Counted from the first letter of the stretch, positions 41,053-50,696 are shown. The stretch is 64,000 nucleotides of DNA from Bacillota bacterium (GCA_023416955.1 JAEZGM010000002.1:100375-164374), one strand, 5' to 3'. The notes: generated from the letters alone by a model not told the origin. Numbers and translations: made by a program.

Positions 41053-41328
41053 ATGGAAACCAGAATCGCATTGATCGGGATTATCGTAGAGAATACGGAG
41101 TCCGTTGAAAGGCTGAACGAAATCCTGCATGAATACGGGCAGTACATTATCGGTCGGATGGGCGTTCCGCACGCAAGGCGCGGCGTTTCCGTCATCAGCG
41201 TTGTTTTGGACGCGCCGAATGACGTTATCAGCGCCTTATCAGGCAAGCTCGGTATGCTGCCGCATGTCAGCGCGAAAACCATATATTCAAAAATCACGTC
41301 CGATTCTTCGGCGGACGCAAAGAAGTGA
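41053..41328 (+). CDS. TM1266-family iron-only hydrogenase system putative regulator
   Basis: 91 residues with an ACT/NikR-C-like ferredoxin fold: TRIALIGIIVENTESVERLN, HEYGQYIIGRMGVPH and a C-terminal ISVVLDAPNDVISALSGKLG. This family is found next to [FeFe]-hydrogenase maturation genes and is presumed regulatory. ATG at 41053 starts the similarity; the frame upstream runs into the leader RNA and is not homologous. Its stop overlaps the GTG start of hydE (GTGA), so it is the first gene of the hyd operon. Confidence 0.9.
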   Translation: METRIALIGIIVENTESVERLNEILHEYGQYIIGRMGVPHARRGVSVISVVLDAPNDVISALSGKLGMLPHVSAKTIYSKITSDSSADAKK

Positions 41329-42410
41329 CGCCGTTGAACGCATTGATTGAGAAGCTGGAACTTTCTGGTTCGCTGACAAAGGAAGAGTATATCCTGCTTT
41401 TGAATCACAGGACGCCCGAAATCGCGGAGTATCTGTTTGAAAAGTCCAGAAAGACGGCGCGGCGTTTCTTTGGGAACCGCATCTATACCAGAGGATTAAT
41501 CGAGTTCACGAATTATTGTAAAAATAACTGCTATTACTGCGGAATTCGTGCGGGAAACGGAAATGTGGAGCGCTACCGCCTTTCCAAAGAGCAGATCTTG
41601 AGCTGCTGTGCCGCCGGATACGAGCTCGGTTTTCGCACCTATGTTTTGCAGGGAGGGGAAGACCTCTGTTACAGCGACGATCTGATTGCACAGTTGGTGC
41701 GGGAAATCAAAGCCGCCTATCCCGACTGCGCCGTGACGCTGTCCATCGGCGAAAAAAGCGCGGAATCCTACCGCAGGTTTTATGCGGCGGGGGCGGACCG
41801 CTTCCTGCTCCGCCATGAAACGGCAAACGAGCGCCATTACGCCCTGCTGCACCCAGAGGTGCAGACATTGGCAAACAGGAAGCAATGCCTGTGGGCGCTG
41901 AAAGAAATCGGGTATCAGGTGGGGACAGGCTTCATGGTTGGCTCGCCTTACCAGACGGCGGGATGCCTGGCGGAGGATTTACTGTTTATTCAGCAGCTGC
42001 AGCCGCAGATGGTCGGAATTGGCCCGTTCATTCCGCACCACGACACGCCGTTCCGTGACGAGGCGCAGGGTTCGCTGGAGCTTACGCTGTTTTTAATCGG
42101 CCTGCTGCGGCTGATGATTCCGAACGCGCTAATTCCCGCGACTACCGCCTTAGGGACGATTGACCCCGCGGGCCGTGAAAAAGGAATTCTCGCCGGGGCA
42201 AACGTGGTAATGCCGAATTTGTCGCCCGTGGGCGTAAGAAAGAAATACGAGCTGTACGACAATAAAATTTGTACCGGCGAAGAAGCGGCGGAGTGCCGAT
42301 ACTGCCTGCAGAACCGCATGAAAAGCATCGGTTACGAGCTTGCCGTAGACAGGGGGGACTTTCAGCCTCTTGGCGGTTCCCCGGTCGGGCGCAATTTCAG
42401 AAAGGATTGA
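41325..42410 (+). CDS. hydE: [FeFe]-hydrogenase H-cluster maturase HydE (radical SAM)
   Basis: 361 residues. The radical SAM cluster motif is C-x3-C-x2-C in NYCKNNCYYCGIRAG (about residues 64-72). Further HydE features are LQGGEDLCYSD, TLSIGEK and HETANERHYALLHP. HydE acts with HydG and HydF to build the diiron subcluster with its dithiomethylamine bridge. GTG at 41325 overlaps the stop of the TM1266 gene; no strong ribosome site is present, consistent with translational coupling. Six bases separate its stop from the hydG start. Confidence 0.96.
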   Translation: MTPLNALIEKLELSGSLTKEEYILLLNHRTPEIAEYLFEKSRKTARRFFGNRIYTRGLIEFTNYCKNNCYYCGIRAGNGNVERYRLSKEQILSCCAAGYELGFRTYVLQGGEDLCYSDDLIAQLVREIKAAYPDCAVTLSIGEKSAESYRRFYAAGADRFLLRHETANERHYALLHPEVQTLANRKQCLWALKEIGYQVGTGFMVGSPYQTAGCLAEDLLFIQQLQPQMVGIGPFIPHHDTPFRDEAQGSLELTLFLIGLLRLMIPNALIPATTALGTIDPAGREKGILAGANVVMPNLSPVGVRKKYELYDNKICTGEEAAECRYCLQNRMKSIGYELAVDRGDFQPLGGSPVGRNFRKD

Positions 42411-42415
42411 TTACA

Positions 42416-43834
42416 ATGTATGACGTAATGTCAAAAAAAGCGGAAAAATTTATCGACGACGGTGAAATTTTGGAGTCCCTTGCGTATGCCGAAAAGAACA
42501 AGAGCAACCGCGCGCTGATTGAGCAAATACTGGAAAAAGCAAGGCAGTACAAAGGGATTACGCACCGCGAAGCCGCGGTTCTTCTGGAATGTGACCTTGA
42601 GGACGAAAACGGGAAGATGGAGCAGCTCGCGAAGGAAATCAAGCAGAAATTTTACGGGAACCGGATTGTAATGTTTGCGCCGCTCTACCTTTCCAATTAC
42701 TGCGTAAACGGGTGCGTCTACTGCCCTTATCATCATCAGAATGAGCATATCTGCCGCAAAAAACTGACGCAGGACGAAATCCGCAAAGAGGTTATCGCCT
42801 TACAGGATATGGGGCACAAACGCCTTGCGCTGGAAACGGGAGAAGACCCGGTCAACAATCCGATTGAATGTATTCTTGAAAGTATTCAGACCATCTATTC
42901 CATCAAGCATAAAAACGGCGCGATCCGCCGGGTGAACGTCAATATTGCGGCAACGACCGTTGAAAATTACGGCAGGCTGAAGGAAGCCGGAATCGGCACT
43001 TATATCCTGTTTCAGGAAACCTACCATAAAAAGAATTACGAGGCGCTTCACCCCACCGGCCCGAAGCACAACTACGCTTACCATACGGAAGCGATGGACC
43101 GTGCGATGGAGGGAGGTATTGACGATGTGGGTATCGGCGTACTGTTTGGCCTGAATATGTACCGTTACGACTTTGTGGGGCTGCTGATGCACGCGGAGCA
43201 TCTGGAAGCGGCGATGGGCGTCGGCCCCCACACCATCAGCGTACCGCGTATCCGCCCCGCGGACGATATTGACCCCGATAACTTTTCCAACGCGATTTCG
43301 GACGATATTTTTGCCAGAATCGTTACCGTTCTCCGCATTGCGGTGCCTTACACCGGAATGATCATGTCGACCCGCGAAACGCAGAGTACGAGGGAAAAGG
43401 TGCTGCAGCTCGGCATTTCCCAAATCAGCGGCGGCTCCCGCACCAGCGTGGGCGGCTACGACGAGCCGGAAGCGGATGACGAAAATTCCGCGCAGTTTGA
43501 CGTTGCGGATACCCGCACGCTTGACCAGGTCGTAAACTGGCTTTTGACTCTGGGGTATATTCCCAGCTTCTGCACGGCGTGCTACCGTGCGGGGAGAACG
43601 GGCGACCGGTTTATGCAGCTTGTAAAGTCGGGGCAAATCGCGAACTGCTGCCAGCCGAACGCGCTGCTGACCCTCAAGGAATATCTGGAGGACTACGCTT
43701 TGCCGGATACAAGGGAAAAGGGGGAGCTGCTGATTCGGAATGAGCTGACCCGCGTGCCGAATGAGAAGGTTCGGGTGACCGCTGAAAAATATCTGTCGGA
43801 AATTCACGCGGGAAACCGCGATTTCCGTTTTTGA
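42416..43834 (+). CDS. hydG: [FeFe]-hydrogenase H-cluster maturase HydG (radical SAM tyrosine lyase)
   Basis: 472 residues. HydG cleaves tyrosine to give the CO and cyanide ligands of the H-cluster. The radical SAM motif is in YCVNGCVYCPYHH (C-x3-C-x2-C), and the C-terminal auxiliary cluster motif is intact as FCTACYRAGRTG...NCCQPN. The sequence is close to ThiH in architecture but has the HydG-specific C-terminus. ATG at 42416 with AAAGGA inside hydE is chosen; the longer frame upstream overlaps hydE and is not homologous. Confidence 0.96.
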   Translation: MYDVMSKKAEKFIDDGEILESLAYAEKNKSNRALIEQILEKARQYKGITHREAAVLLECDLEDENGKMEQLAKEIKQKFYGNRIVMFAPLYLSNYCVNGCVYCPYHHQNEHICRKKLTQDEIRKEVIALQDMGHKRLALETGEDPVNNPIECILESIQTIYSIKHKNGAIRRVNVNIAATTVENYGRLKEAGIGTYILFQETYHKKNYEALHPTGPKHNYAYHTEAMDRAMEGGIDDVGIGVLFGLNMYRYDFVGLLMHAEHLEAAMGVGPHTISVPRIRPADDIDPDNFSNAISDDIFARIVTVLRIAVPYTGMIMSTRETQSTREKVLQLGISQISGGSRTSVGGYDEPEADDENSAQFDVADTRTLDQVVNWLLTLGYIPSFCTACYRAGRTGDRFMQLVKSGQIANCCQPNALLTLKEYLEDYALPDTREKGELLIRNELTRVPNEKVRVTAEKYLSEIHAGNRDFRF

Positions 43835-43857
43835 CGGATAAATAGGGAGGAACAGAC

Positions 43858-45051
43858 ATGAGCTTACAGGATACGCCCCGCTCCAATCGGCTGCATATTG
43901 GGATTTTTGGGAAAAGAAACAGCGGTAAATCGTCCCTGATCAACGCGCTGACGAACCAAAAAATCGCCGTCGTATCCGACATTGCCGGAACGACGACCGA
44001 CCCGGTTTACAAATCCATGGAAATTCACGGCATCGGCCCCTGTGTTTTTATTGACACGGCGGGCTTTGACGACGTCGGGGAAATCGGTGTGCTGCGCGTT
44101 TCTCAGACGGAAAAAGCGCTGGAGAAGACCGACATCGCCCTGGTGCTTTTCTGCGAAGAGCCGGAGCAGGTCGAGTTGGACTGGTTGAGTCGGCTGAAAG
44201 CCGCTCATACTCCGATTATTGGCGTAGTCAATAAAATAGATACGCTTTCCAATGCACAGGAACTGGCAAAATTGGTGGCGGAAAAGTGCGGGATTTCCGT
44301 TACGGCAGTCAGCGCCGCGACCCGCGAGGGAATCGATGAACTGCGCGCGCAGCTGATTCGCTCTCTGCCGGCGGATTATGAAAACGAAAGCATCACGGGC
44401 GAACTGACACACGAAGGGGATACCGTCCTGCTCGTGATGCCGCAGGATATTCAGGCGCCCAAGGGCAGGCTGATTCTGCCGCAGGTGCAGGTACTGCGGG
44501 AACTACTGGATAAGAAGTGCATCGTGCTCAGCGCGACGACTGATAAGCTGGAGCAGTCGCTCGCGGCGCTGAAAGAACCCCCAAAGCTGATTATTACGGA
44601 TTCTCAGGTGTTCCGTACTGTTTATGAAAAGAAGCCGCCGAAAAGCAAGCTGACCTCCTTTTCCGTGCTGATGGCGGGTTATAAAGGGGATTTGGGCTAT
44701 TTCGTGGAAAGCGCCAAGGCGATTGACGGCTTAACGGAAAGCTCTCGTGTTTTAATCGCCGAGGCCTGTACCCACGCGCCGCTGGCAGAGGATATCGGCC
44801 GGGAAAAGATTCCGCGCTTTCTTCGGGAAAGAGTCGGGCAGGGGCTGCGGGTGGACGTGGTCAACGGTACGGACTTTCCGGAGGATGTCTCCGGCTATGA
44901 CCTGATTATCCATTGCGGCGGCTGCATGTTTAACCGAAAATATGTGCTGTCACGAATTGCAAAAGCCAGAACCGCTCATGTGCCGATGTCGAACTACGGC
45001 GTTGTCATTGCATATTTATCCGGGATTTTGAACCAAATTGACTTTTTTTAA
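43858..45051 (+). CDS. hydF: [FeFe]-hydrogenase H-cluster maturation GTPase HydF
   Basis: 397 residues. The N-terminal GTPase domain has P-loop GKRNSGKSS (about 19-27), G3 DTAG and G4 NKID. The C-terminal cluster-binding domain carries C-x-H in EACTHAPL and HCGGC (about residues 355-359), the conserved 4Fe-4S ligands. HydF is the scaffold that passes the 2Fe precursor to the hydrogenase. GGGAGG precedes the ATG. It is the last gene of the maturation operon; the hydrogenase structural gene is not in this window. Confidence 0.96.
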   Translation: MSLQDTPRSNRLHIGIFGKRNSGKSSLINALTNQKIAVVSDIAGTTTDPVYKSMEIHGIGPCVFIDTAGFDDVGEIGVLRVSQTEKALEKTDIALVLFCEEPEQVELDWLSRLKAAHTPIIGVVNKIDTLSNAQELAKLVAEKCGISVTAVSAATREGIDELRAQLIRSLPADYENESITGELTHEGDTVLLVMPQDIQAPKGRLILPQVQVLRELLDKKCIVLSATTDKLEQSLAALKEPPKLIITDSQVFRTVYEKKPPKSKLTSFSVLMAGYKGDLGYFVESAKAIDGLTESSRVLIAEACTHAPLAEDIGREKIPRFLRERVGQGLRVDVVNGTDFPEDVSGYDLIIHCGGCMFNRKYVLSRIAKARTAHVPMSNYGVVIAYLSGILNQIDFF

Positions 45052-45080
45052 GAATGATACGATCCAAATACTGTTGAAAA

Positions 45081-45123
45081 GAATAAGCGCCAGGCGGAAG
45101 TTTTCGCTAGGCGCTTATTCTTG
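45081..45123 (+). terminator. Terminator of the hyd operon
   Basis: gaataagcgcc and ggcgcttattc (45081-45091/45110-45120) pair with additional gcg/cgc pairing inside, followed by a short T-rich tract, 30 bp after hydF. Confidence 0.8.
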
Positions 45124-45224
45124 CTATTTTGGATGTGCATTTATCCGGTGCTTCTTGTATGCAATATATGCCGGTTTATGCTATACTGAGAATATAAATG
45201 CAGTTGCGGGAAAGGAATTATTTT

Positions 45225-45608
45225 ATGAAACAGCTTCTTTTAATGTCTCACTCGGTTTTCCCAACACCAGACATCGACAAAACAGCGGATTACTACGAAT
45301 CGGTGATGGGGTTTCAGGTTGTAAAGTATCCTGATGCACAAGAACCGCATATCTGTCTTTACCGTGACAGTACTGAGATTATACTGACCAGGGCGAACAC
45401 GGAAAAGGTTTACCCAAACCGGGTACTGTATGGTTATGGTTATGATGCTTACTTTATCACAGAAGATCAGGAAGCATTGCAGGAGGAATTGTACGGAAAA
45501 GGTGCCGTTGTTGTACGTCCTCTGCAAATAACAGATTATCATAACCGGGAATTTGTAGTAGAAGACGTTGACGGGCGCTGGATTGGCTTTGGAATAAAGG
45601 AAAAATAA
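45225..45608 (+). CDS. VOC (glyoxalase/dioxygenase) superfamily protein
   Basis: 127 residues, a single VOC module pair with the usual betaalphabetabetabeta halves: FPTPDIDKTADYYESVMGF at the start, then DSTEIILTRA and the second half ending REFVVEDVDGRWIGFGI. A bleomycin-resistance/glyoxalase-like enzyme or binding protein; the metal ligands cannot be assigned securely. ATG at 45225 has an AAAGGA site; a start nine codons upstream lacks one. It is a single gene. Confidence 0.85.
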   Translation: MKQLLLMSHSVFPTPDIDKTADYYESVMGFQVVKYPDAQEPHICLYRDSTEIILTRANTEKVYPNRVLYGYGYDAYFITEDQEALQEELYGKGAVVVRPLQITDYHNREFVVEDVDGRWIGFGIKEK

Positions 45609-45663
45609 AAATTGCAAAGTTTTAGTACAGGGAACGCAGGAAAGAGGATTACGGTCATAAATA

Positions 45664-45860
45664 CTACAGGTCGCGTGTCGCGATAAAATCCACGCCGGTG
45701 CCGCAGACATTTTCAGTACGGTCTGCCCGGTTTTTACCGGGGAGTGAAGGCACACGCCGTTCAGCGCTTGCGCCGCCTCCAGAACAAGGCCTTTTGTAAT
45801 ATGGGGCGCTTGTCTTGACCGGGCAGCAGGAGTACGCAGCAGATTCCGCAGGCGCATATC
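45664..45860 (-). pseudogene. DUF1667 protein remnant, frameshifted
   Basis: On the minus strand, reading through at least two frameshifts gives LLPGQDKRPI, then TKGLVLEAAQALNGVCLHSP and VKTGQTVLK, then NVCGTGVDFIATRDL and a stop. This is the C-terminal end of the DUF1667 family (typical end ...APVKxGDVxxxNVLGTGVDxxATR), a Cys-rich partner of GlpA-type FAD dehydrogenases in anaerobes. Only about 60 residues survive. Confidence 0.65.
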
Positions 45861-45953
45861 TTGACGGAATTTTAACCGACCGTTATAATAATAAGAGTTT
45901 ATATATGCTTATTGGATAAGTTGATACTGCGCTCTTTATACGCAAGGTAATCT

Positions 45954-45971
45954 CGGTTACCTAGGTAACCG
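45954..45971. promoter_or_regulatory. 18-bp perfect palindrome upstream of the Gx transporter gene
   Basis: cggttacctaggtaaccg. A partial repeat gtttacctag occurs about 46048-46057. It is a candidate operator or an element end; the remaining 230 bp to the gene are otherwise featureless to my eye except for a gcggatg-type inverted repeat at about 46075-46128. Confidence 0.4.
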
Positions 45972-46200
45972 CTGATTAAAGCAATTCTGAAGCCGCTCAG
46001 TCCAGTATTTTCGCGGCTTCGAATTTCTGTTTGACGACTTAATCATCGTTTACCTAGAGCTTTTGTTTTGCATCCGCTTCCACAGGCCGCGATTCGCAGA
46101 TCAAACTGCAGCCTGTCGGAGCGGATGTATTCTTCCCACAGATTGGTAACTCATTCGGATTGATAAATTCGGCTCGGAATGATAAGAGAAAAGAGAAAAT

Positions 46201-46752
46201 ATGGCTCATAAAAATCAAAATAAAACGGTGGGGCGCGCCGCCCAAACCGCTCAGATTCAGCGCATGGCGCTGATGGGGATGCTGTTTGCAGCCACGCTCG
46301 TGCTGACCGCGCTGGAAAATCAGCTACAAATTCCCGTTCCTGTACCCGGGGTGAAGCTGGGCCTTTCCAATATTGTGGTCATGTACTCGCTGTTTTTTCT
46401 GAAAAAACGCGACGCTTTTCTGCTTGCGGTGATGAAAGCACTGTTTGTATTTTTAACCCGGGGCGCGATTGCTGCAGTGCTCAGCCTTTGCGGCGGCCTG
46501 CTTTCAATTCTTGTCATGGTGATTTTTCAATACCTCTTCAAGGACAAGATTTCCTACTTAATGGTCAGCATTTTAGGTGCTGTTTTTCACAATATCGGCC
46601 AGATTATAGCAGTGTCTATTCTGTATACCGGCCTGTTTTTGTGGTCCTATACGCCGGTGCTGCTGATTTCGGGTATTGCTGCCGGTGCGGCGACGTCCAC
46701 ACTGCTGAAAATTACGCTGCCCGCGCTGCAGAAGGCGCATTTCCGGGATTAG
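46201..46752 (+). CDS. Gx-family transporter (Gx_transp) membrane protein
   Basis: 183 residues with five or six membrane helices and the family core LENQLQIPVPVPGVKLGLSN, then KALFVFLTRGAIAAVLSLCGG. Formerly annotated as heptaprenyl diphosphate synthase component I, these proteins are now seen as S-component-like transporters. In relatives a NusG-II domain gene precedes it; that partner is absent here, where a pseudogene remnant lies upstream. The ribosome site (AAGAGAA) is weak. Confidence 0.88.
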   Translation: MAHKNQNKTVGRAAQTAQIQRMALMGMLFAATLVLTALENQLQIPVPVPGVKLGLSNIVVMYSLFFLKKRDAFLLAVMKALFVFLTRGAIAAVLSLCGGLLSILVMVIFQYLFKDKISYLMVSILGAVFHNIGQIIAVSILYTGLFLWSYTPVLLISGIAAGAATSTLLKITLPALQKAHFRD

Positions 46753-46921
46753 CCGCGGATACTATCAATTGATTGTTTTAAGATATTGTAATACGGTGTG
46801 AGTGACTGCTGCAGCGTAAGCCGGATTTAATTATATATGTACATAGTAGTCTTGACGCACGTATTTTGTATCTTTGCCGTATTGAAGATTTTATGAATGA
46901 TGAAGAAATGGAGCGTGTCCT

Positions 46922-48148
46922 ATGGCACAGTCGAAAATAAAACCCGAGCAAAACCGGAATCAGGAACATGAGGGGGCTGTTCCCGAACATAATCCGAATC
47001 CATGCCCGCTGTACCGCAAATGCGGCGGCTGTCAGCTGCAAAACATGAGCTACCCGCGCCAGCTTCAATGGAAACAGGCAAAGGTGGAGCGTCTTTTAAG
47101 CAAGTTCCACACGGTCGAACCGATTATCGGTATGGAAACGCCCTACCATTACCGCAACAAGGTGCAGGCCGCGTTTGGGATTGACCGGCACAAACAGATT
47201 ATTTCGGGGATTTATCAGTCCAGCACACACCGGATTGTCCCGGTAGACTCCTGCATGATCGAGGATGAAACAGCTGACAAAATCATTGTCACGATCCGTC
47301 GCCTTCTGAAGGATTTCCGCATTGAACCATTTGACGAAGTCACCGGACGGGGCCTATTGCGCCATGTTCTGGTGAAGCGCGGTTTTGCCACAGGTGAAGT
47401 GATGGTGGTTCTGGTAACGGTTTCACCGATTCTTCCCGCTAAAAATAATTTTATCAAGGCGCTGCGCAAAGTGCACCCGGAAATCACAACAATATTGCTG
47501 AATATCAATGACCGCCGTACAAGTATGATACTTGGCGACGCGGAAAAAGTGCTGTACGGCCCCGGATATATTGAGGACAGGCTTTGCGGGTGTACGTTTC
47601 GTATTTCCGCGAAATCCTTTTATCAGATCAATCCGGTACAGACGGAAATTTTGTACCGCACTGCCATTGATTACGCTGGGCTTACCGGAAACGAAACCGT
47701 GATCGACGCCTACTGCGGCATCGGAACCATCGGCCTGACGGCCAGTAGCCTCGCAAAGAATGTAATCGGGGTAGAAGTGAACGCCGATGCGGTGCGGGAC
47801 GCGATTGTCAACGCCAAACGGAACGACATTAAAAACACTTATTTTTATACCGCGGACGCGGGAGAATTTATGAATGAAATGGCGGGGGAGGATGAGCACG
47901 CAGACGTCGTATTCATGGACCCGCCGCGCGCGGGCAGCGACGAGCAGTTTCTGGCGTCGCTTGTCACGCTGGCACCGGAAAAGGTGGTTTATATCTCCTG
48001 CAATCCCGAAACACAGGAACGCGACCTGCTCTTCCTCACAGCGCACGGCTATCAGGTCAAGAAAATCCAGCCGGTGGATATGTTTCCACATACGAATCAC
48101 GTGGAGTGTATAATTCTGATGACGTATTGTGGTGACAGGGAGAAATAA
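46922..48148 (+). CDS. rlmD: 23S rRNA (uracil-C5)-methyltransferase, RlmD/TrmA family
   Basis: 408 residues. The N-terminal Fe-S cluster site is present as CPLYRKCGGCQLQ with an additional Cys downstream; the TRAM domain seen in many relatives is missing, replaced by a short charged leader. The SAM domain has DAYCGIGTIGL, MDPPRAGSDEQF and the catalytic Cys in YISCNPETQERDL. It would methylate a uridine in 23S rRNA, but the exact position (747 or 1939) cannot be read from sequence. The ATG at 46922 is preceded by GGAGCG. Confidence 0.93.
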   Translation: MAQSKIKPEQNRNQEHEGAVPEHNPNPCPLYRKCGGCQLQNMSYPRQLQWKQAKVERLLSKFHTVEPIIGMETPYHYRNKVQAAFGIDRHKQIISGIYQSSTHRIVPVDSCMIEDETADKIIVTIRRLLKDFRIEPFDEVTGRGLLRHVLVKRGFATGEVMVVLVTVSPILPAKNNFIKALRKVHPEITTILLNINDRRTSMILGDAEKVLYGPGYIEDRLCGCTFRISAKSFYQINPVQTEILYRTAIDYAGLTGNETVIDAYCGIGTIGLTASSLAKNVIGVEVNADAVRDAIVNAKRNDIKNTYFYTADAGEFMNEMAGEDEHADVVFMDPPRAGSDEQFLASLVTLAPEKVVYISCNPETQERDLLFLTAHGYQVKKIQPVDMFPHTNHVECIILMTYCGDREK

Positions 48149-48364
48149 GGCTGCATTACCACAATATGTGCGGATTTGGAGCGAAAAATGGGCAAAAACT
48201 AGGCTTAAAAACGCCCGATTTTTGCCCTGATTTTTAGGCGAAAATATGACATAGCCTCTTTTGAGCGATTACAGATAAAAAGTTGATATTGAAGAAGAAG
48301 TATAAGCAGAAATGGCACACGTAGGTGGTGCGGAAAATTTATATATTTATATAATGAGGTTAAA

Positions 48365-48688
48365 TTGATTAGAAAATTCGAAACTAAAGATTTATCGGAA
48401 GTCATAGAATTATGACTTACTACTAATATACAGGCTCATAATTTTATATCCGAAGATTATCGGGTGGGTAATCTTGGTATAATTAAGAGTATACTTCCCG
48501 ATGCAGAAATATATGTCTATGAAATACATGATAAAAATAACGCTTTTGGATATATAGCTGGAATATTCGTATCCGATGAAATGCAATCCAAGGGTATTGA
48601 AAAACAACTACTTGAAAAAGCAAAGGAGTTTTATTCCGAACTTAGTTTATGTCTAAGGCTGCGTAAGGATTGTTTTATAAAAATATAG
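48365..48688 (+). pseudogene. GNAT acetyltransferase pseudogene
   Basis: From TTG at 48365 the frame reads IRKFETKDLSEVIEL, then a TGA where the family has Trp, then LTTNIQAHNFISEDYRVGN, EIYVYEIHDKNN, GYIAGIFVSDEMQSKGIEKQ and a short tail. This is a small GNAT enzyme with a nonsense codon, an internal deletion before YIAGIFV and a lost C-terminal substrate region. The AT content is high compared with flanking core genes. Confidence 0.75.
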
Positions 48689-48911
48689 CCTTCATTAATA
48701 GATTATTTGCCACAGTGTATATTAAATTATAACATTATTTCAAAAACAATCTACTACTAAGAAATCGAGAGATATTATCACGAAGCCGTGTCCATTTTTA
48801 ACAGAAAGGCTCACCTGCGTTTAAGCAGATGAACCCCTTATTTATCAAAAAACTTAAGAACTCAGAATATTGATATACACTCTACATTTACCATTAGATA
48901 ATATTTTTATA

Positions 48912-50138
48912 TTAAACTAAATATACCTCAAATTCAGAGAGACCAATATTATCACCTGCACCTTCAACTACTGTTAATTTAACCCAAGTAAATGTTTTTC
49001 TTGGGAAATCTACAATATAAGAAGAGCCATTGTTAGCTAGGGGTCCAACTGCTATTTGGGAACCATCACTAAAAGTTAAAGTACCTCTTATAATTTGATC
49101 GACAAAGTTAGGTCTATCGTATAAAATAATTCTATTAGCTTCAATTAGGTCTGGCCATGAAAGTTGTATCCAGGCTTCATCTGTTTCTCCAACAGTAGCC
49201 CATTCATTAGTATAAAATTCAAACAAATCATTTCTATAAGGATAACCAACAATCATACCATTAATAACATTATTACAATATTGTTGTGTATTGATATTTT
49301 CAGAAGATGCAGTTACTGTTGCGTTATATGATAAGCTTGACATGGTTTTACTCCAGAAAACCTCATCACTTTTGATAAATCTAGTGAAACGTGAAAGAAA
49401 TTGATCATAAGAATTAAAGGCTTGAGCTTTGAGGTTGTCACCAGATTCAATCGATGCATACATTTCATCAGGAACAGGTCTGGATTCTCTCAAGCACCAA
49501 CTATAGGGGGAAGTGCTATTCATATTACTCTCGGAATCTAACACAGGCTCAAGTGCATTTAAATTATTTTGAGGTAATCCACTCTTATAAACCATACATT
49601 CATGGATTGTTGGAGAATATTTGATAGTCTTTTTTATTTCAAGTATTGCTCTTATTACAAAAAAAGCAGTTGAAGAATGATCTGGGTGAGGTTCCAACTG
49701 TGATGTTAAATAAATATCTTCAGGAAGATTTTCTTCAATAATCGTATATATATCATTAAAAATATTTTTATAATTATAATCTGCGTGAACCCCATACTTT
49801 TGGTAATGGTAATCAATTACCCCTATATCAGGAAATCCATAGGTTTGACTCCCGTTCAATCCGGAAAAAATTTTCTCAGGTTCATTTTTGGACAAGTAAG
49901 CAGGTCCTAATACCTGATAGTCACCATAACCTAAATAGGTAATATTTTCTTTATTAAGACCAAGCAATGCCATTGTATTAGTCGTTAGTTGTATACGATT
50001 TTTAGGTTCGCTATAATCACCTGTAGTAACTAAAACTAAATTTACGCTACTACCATTATTTATTGCTTCTTTTATTACTCCAGCACAACATATAGTTTCA
50101 TCATCTTCATGTGGAGAAAAAATCATTATTTTATTCAC
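48912..50138 (-). CDS. PIG-L family deacetylase with C-terminal discoidin-like domain
   Basis: 408 residues. The N-terminal LmbE/PIG-L domain (about 1-235) has the zinc motif SPHEDDE (8-14) and HPDHSS, as in enzymes that N-deacetylate GlcNAc-type sugars. The C-terminal part (about 270-408) is beta-rich and resembles F5/8 type C (discoidin) carbohydrate-binding domains (TASSENINTQQ, WIQLSWPDLIEANRIILYD). No signal peptide is seen, which is odd for such a domain. The gene is distinctly AT-rich compared with the core genes, suggesting transfer. A single gene. Confidence 0.82.
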   Translation of the reverse strand: MNKIMIFSPHEDDETICCAGVIKEAINNGSSVNLVLVTTGDYSEPKNRIQLTTNTMALLGLNKENITYLGYGDYQVLGPAYLSKNEPEKIFSGLNGSQTYGFPDIGVIDYHYQKYGVHADYNYKNIFNDIYTIIEENLPEDIYLTSQLEPHPDHSSTAFFVIRAILEIKKTIKYSPTIHECMVYKSGLPQNNLNALEPVLDSESNMNSTSPYSWCLRESRPVPDEMYASIESGDNLKAQAFNSYDQFLSRFTRFIKSDEVFWSKTMSSLSYNATVTASSENINTQQYCNNVINGMIVGYPYRNDLFEFYTNEWATVGETDEAWIQLSWPDLIEANRIILYDRPNFVDQIIRGTLTFSDGSQIAVGPLANNGSSYIVDFPRKTFTWVKLTVVEGAGDNIGLSEFEVYLV

Positions 50139-50696
50139 TAATTTTATTCCTCTCTATAGTAAAATTATTTTTAGATAATCTGAGTAATACGCTTAAGTAG
50201 TAGACCTATAGTAATATAAATATGAAGCTATCTTGATTGTGTTACTGCTCTGTATAATATAAAATGATGCAAAAAGGAACTGGCTGCGTAAAAGGAACGG
50301 GTAGCAGCACTTGAGCGTAAAGTTGGCCAGTAGATATCTAAAGTCTCGTTGCCTTAAAAGATCTGACGAAGTTATCCGACGTAAACGTCAGTAAAGAATA
50401 TGTGTCATCAGAGGATGAAGCGTTAAAAAAATTGAGAAGTGTATAAAACAGCTTGTATTCAATACCTTCTTGCCAAGGCCCACCAGTTTTGTAGAGCATC
50501 ATTATTGTCACTACAAGGCACGTTGAATGTTGCTCACTGCTGTGCCGGATTTAGAATAGAGAATAAAGAATCAGAAGCCATTTTTTATCCTATTCATCTA
50601 CTCTCTCACCTGAGAACTGAAAACAGTTGAAAATCATTAGCCTGTAATAAAAACAGTATGGTACAAAATTGAGAAAGAATATTGGGGAGAATAGAT
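50139..50696. other. Gene-poor gap with a short coding-like fragment
   Basis: 560 bp with no intact gene. A run near 50352-50445 reads ALKDLTKLSDVNVSKEYVSS and on to a stop codon, protein-like but unassigned, and could be the tail of a lost gene. The region lies between the PIG-L gene and the MATE gene. Confidence 0.3.

Noticed and set aside
42800..43807. 335-codon minus-strand frame opposite hydG
   Set aside because: It lies entirely inside hydG, with composition typical of an antisense reading of a GC-rich gene.
45198..45224. Earlier start for the VOC protein
   Set aside because: It adds nine residues without similarity, and the ribosome site AAAGGA fits the ATG at 45225.
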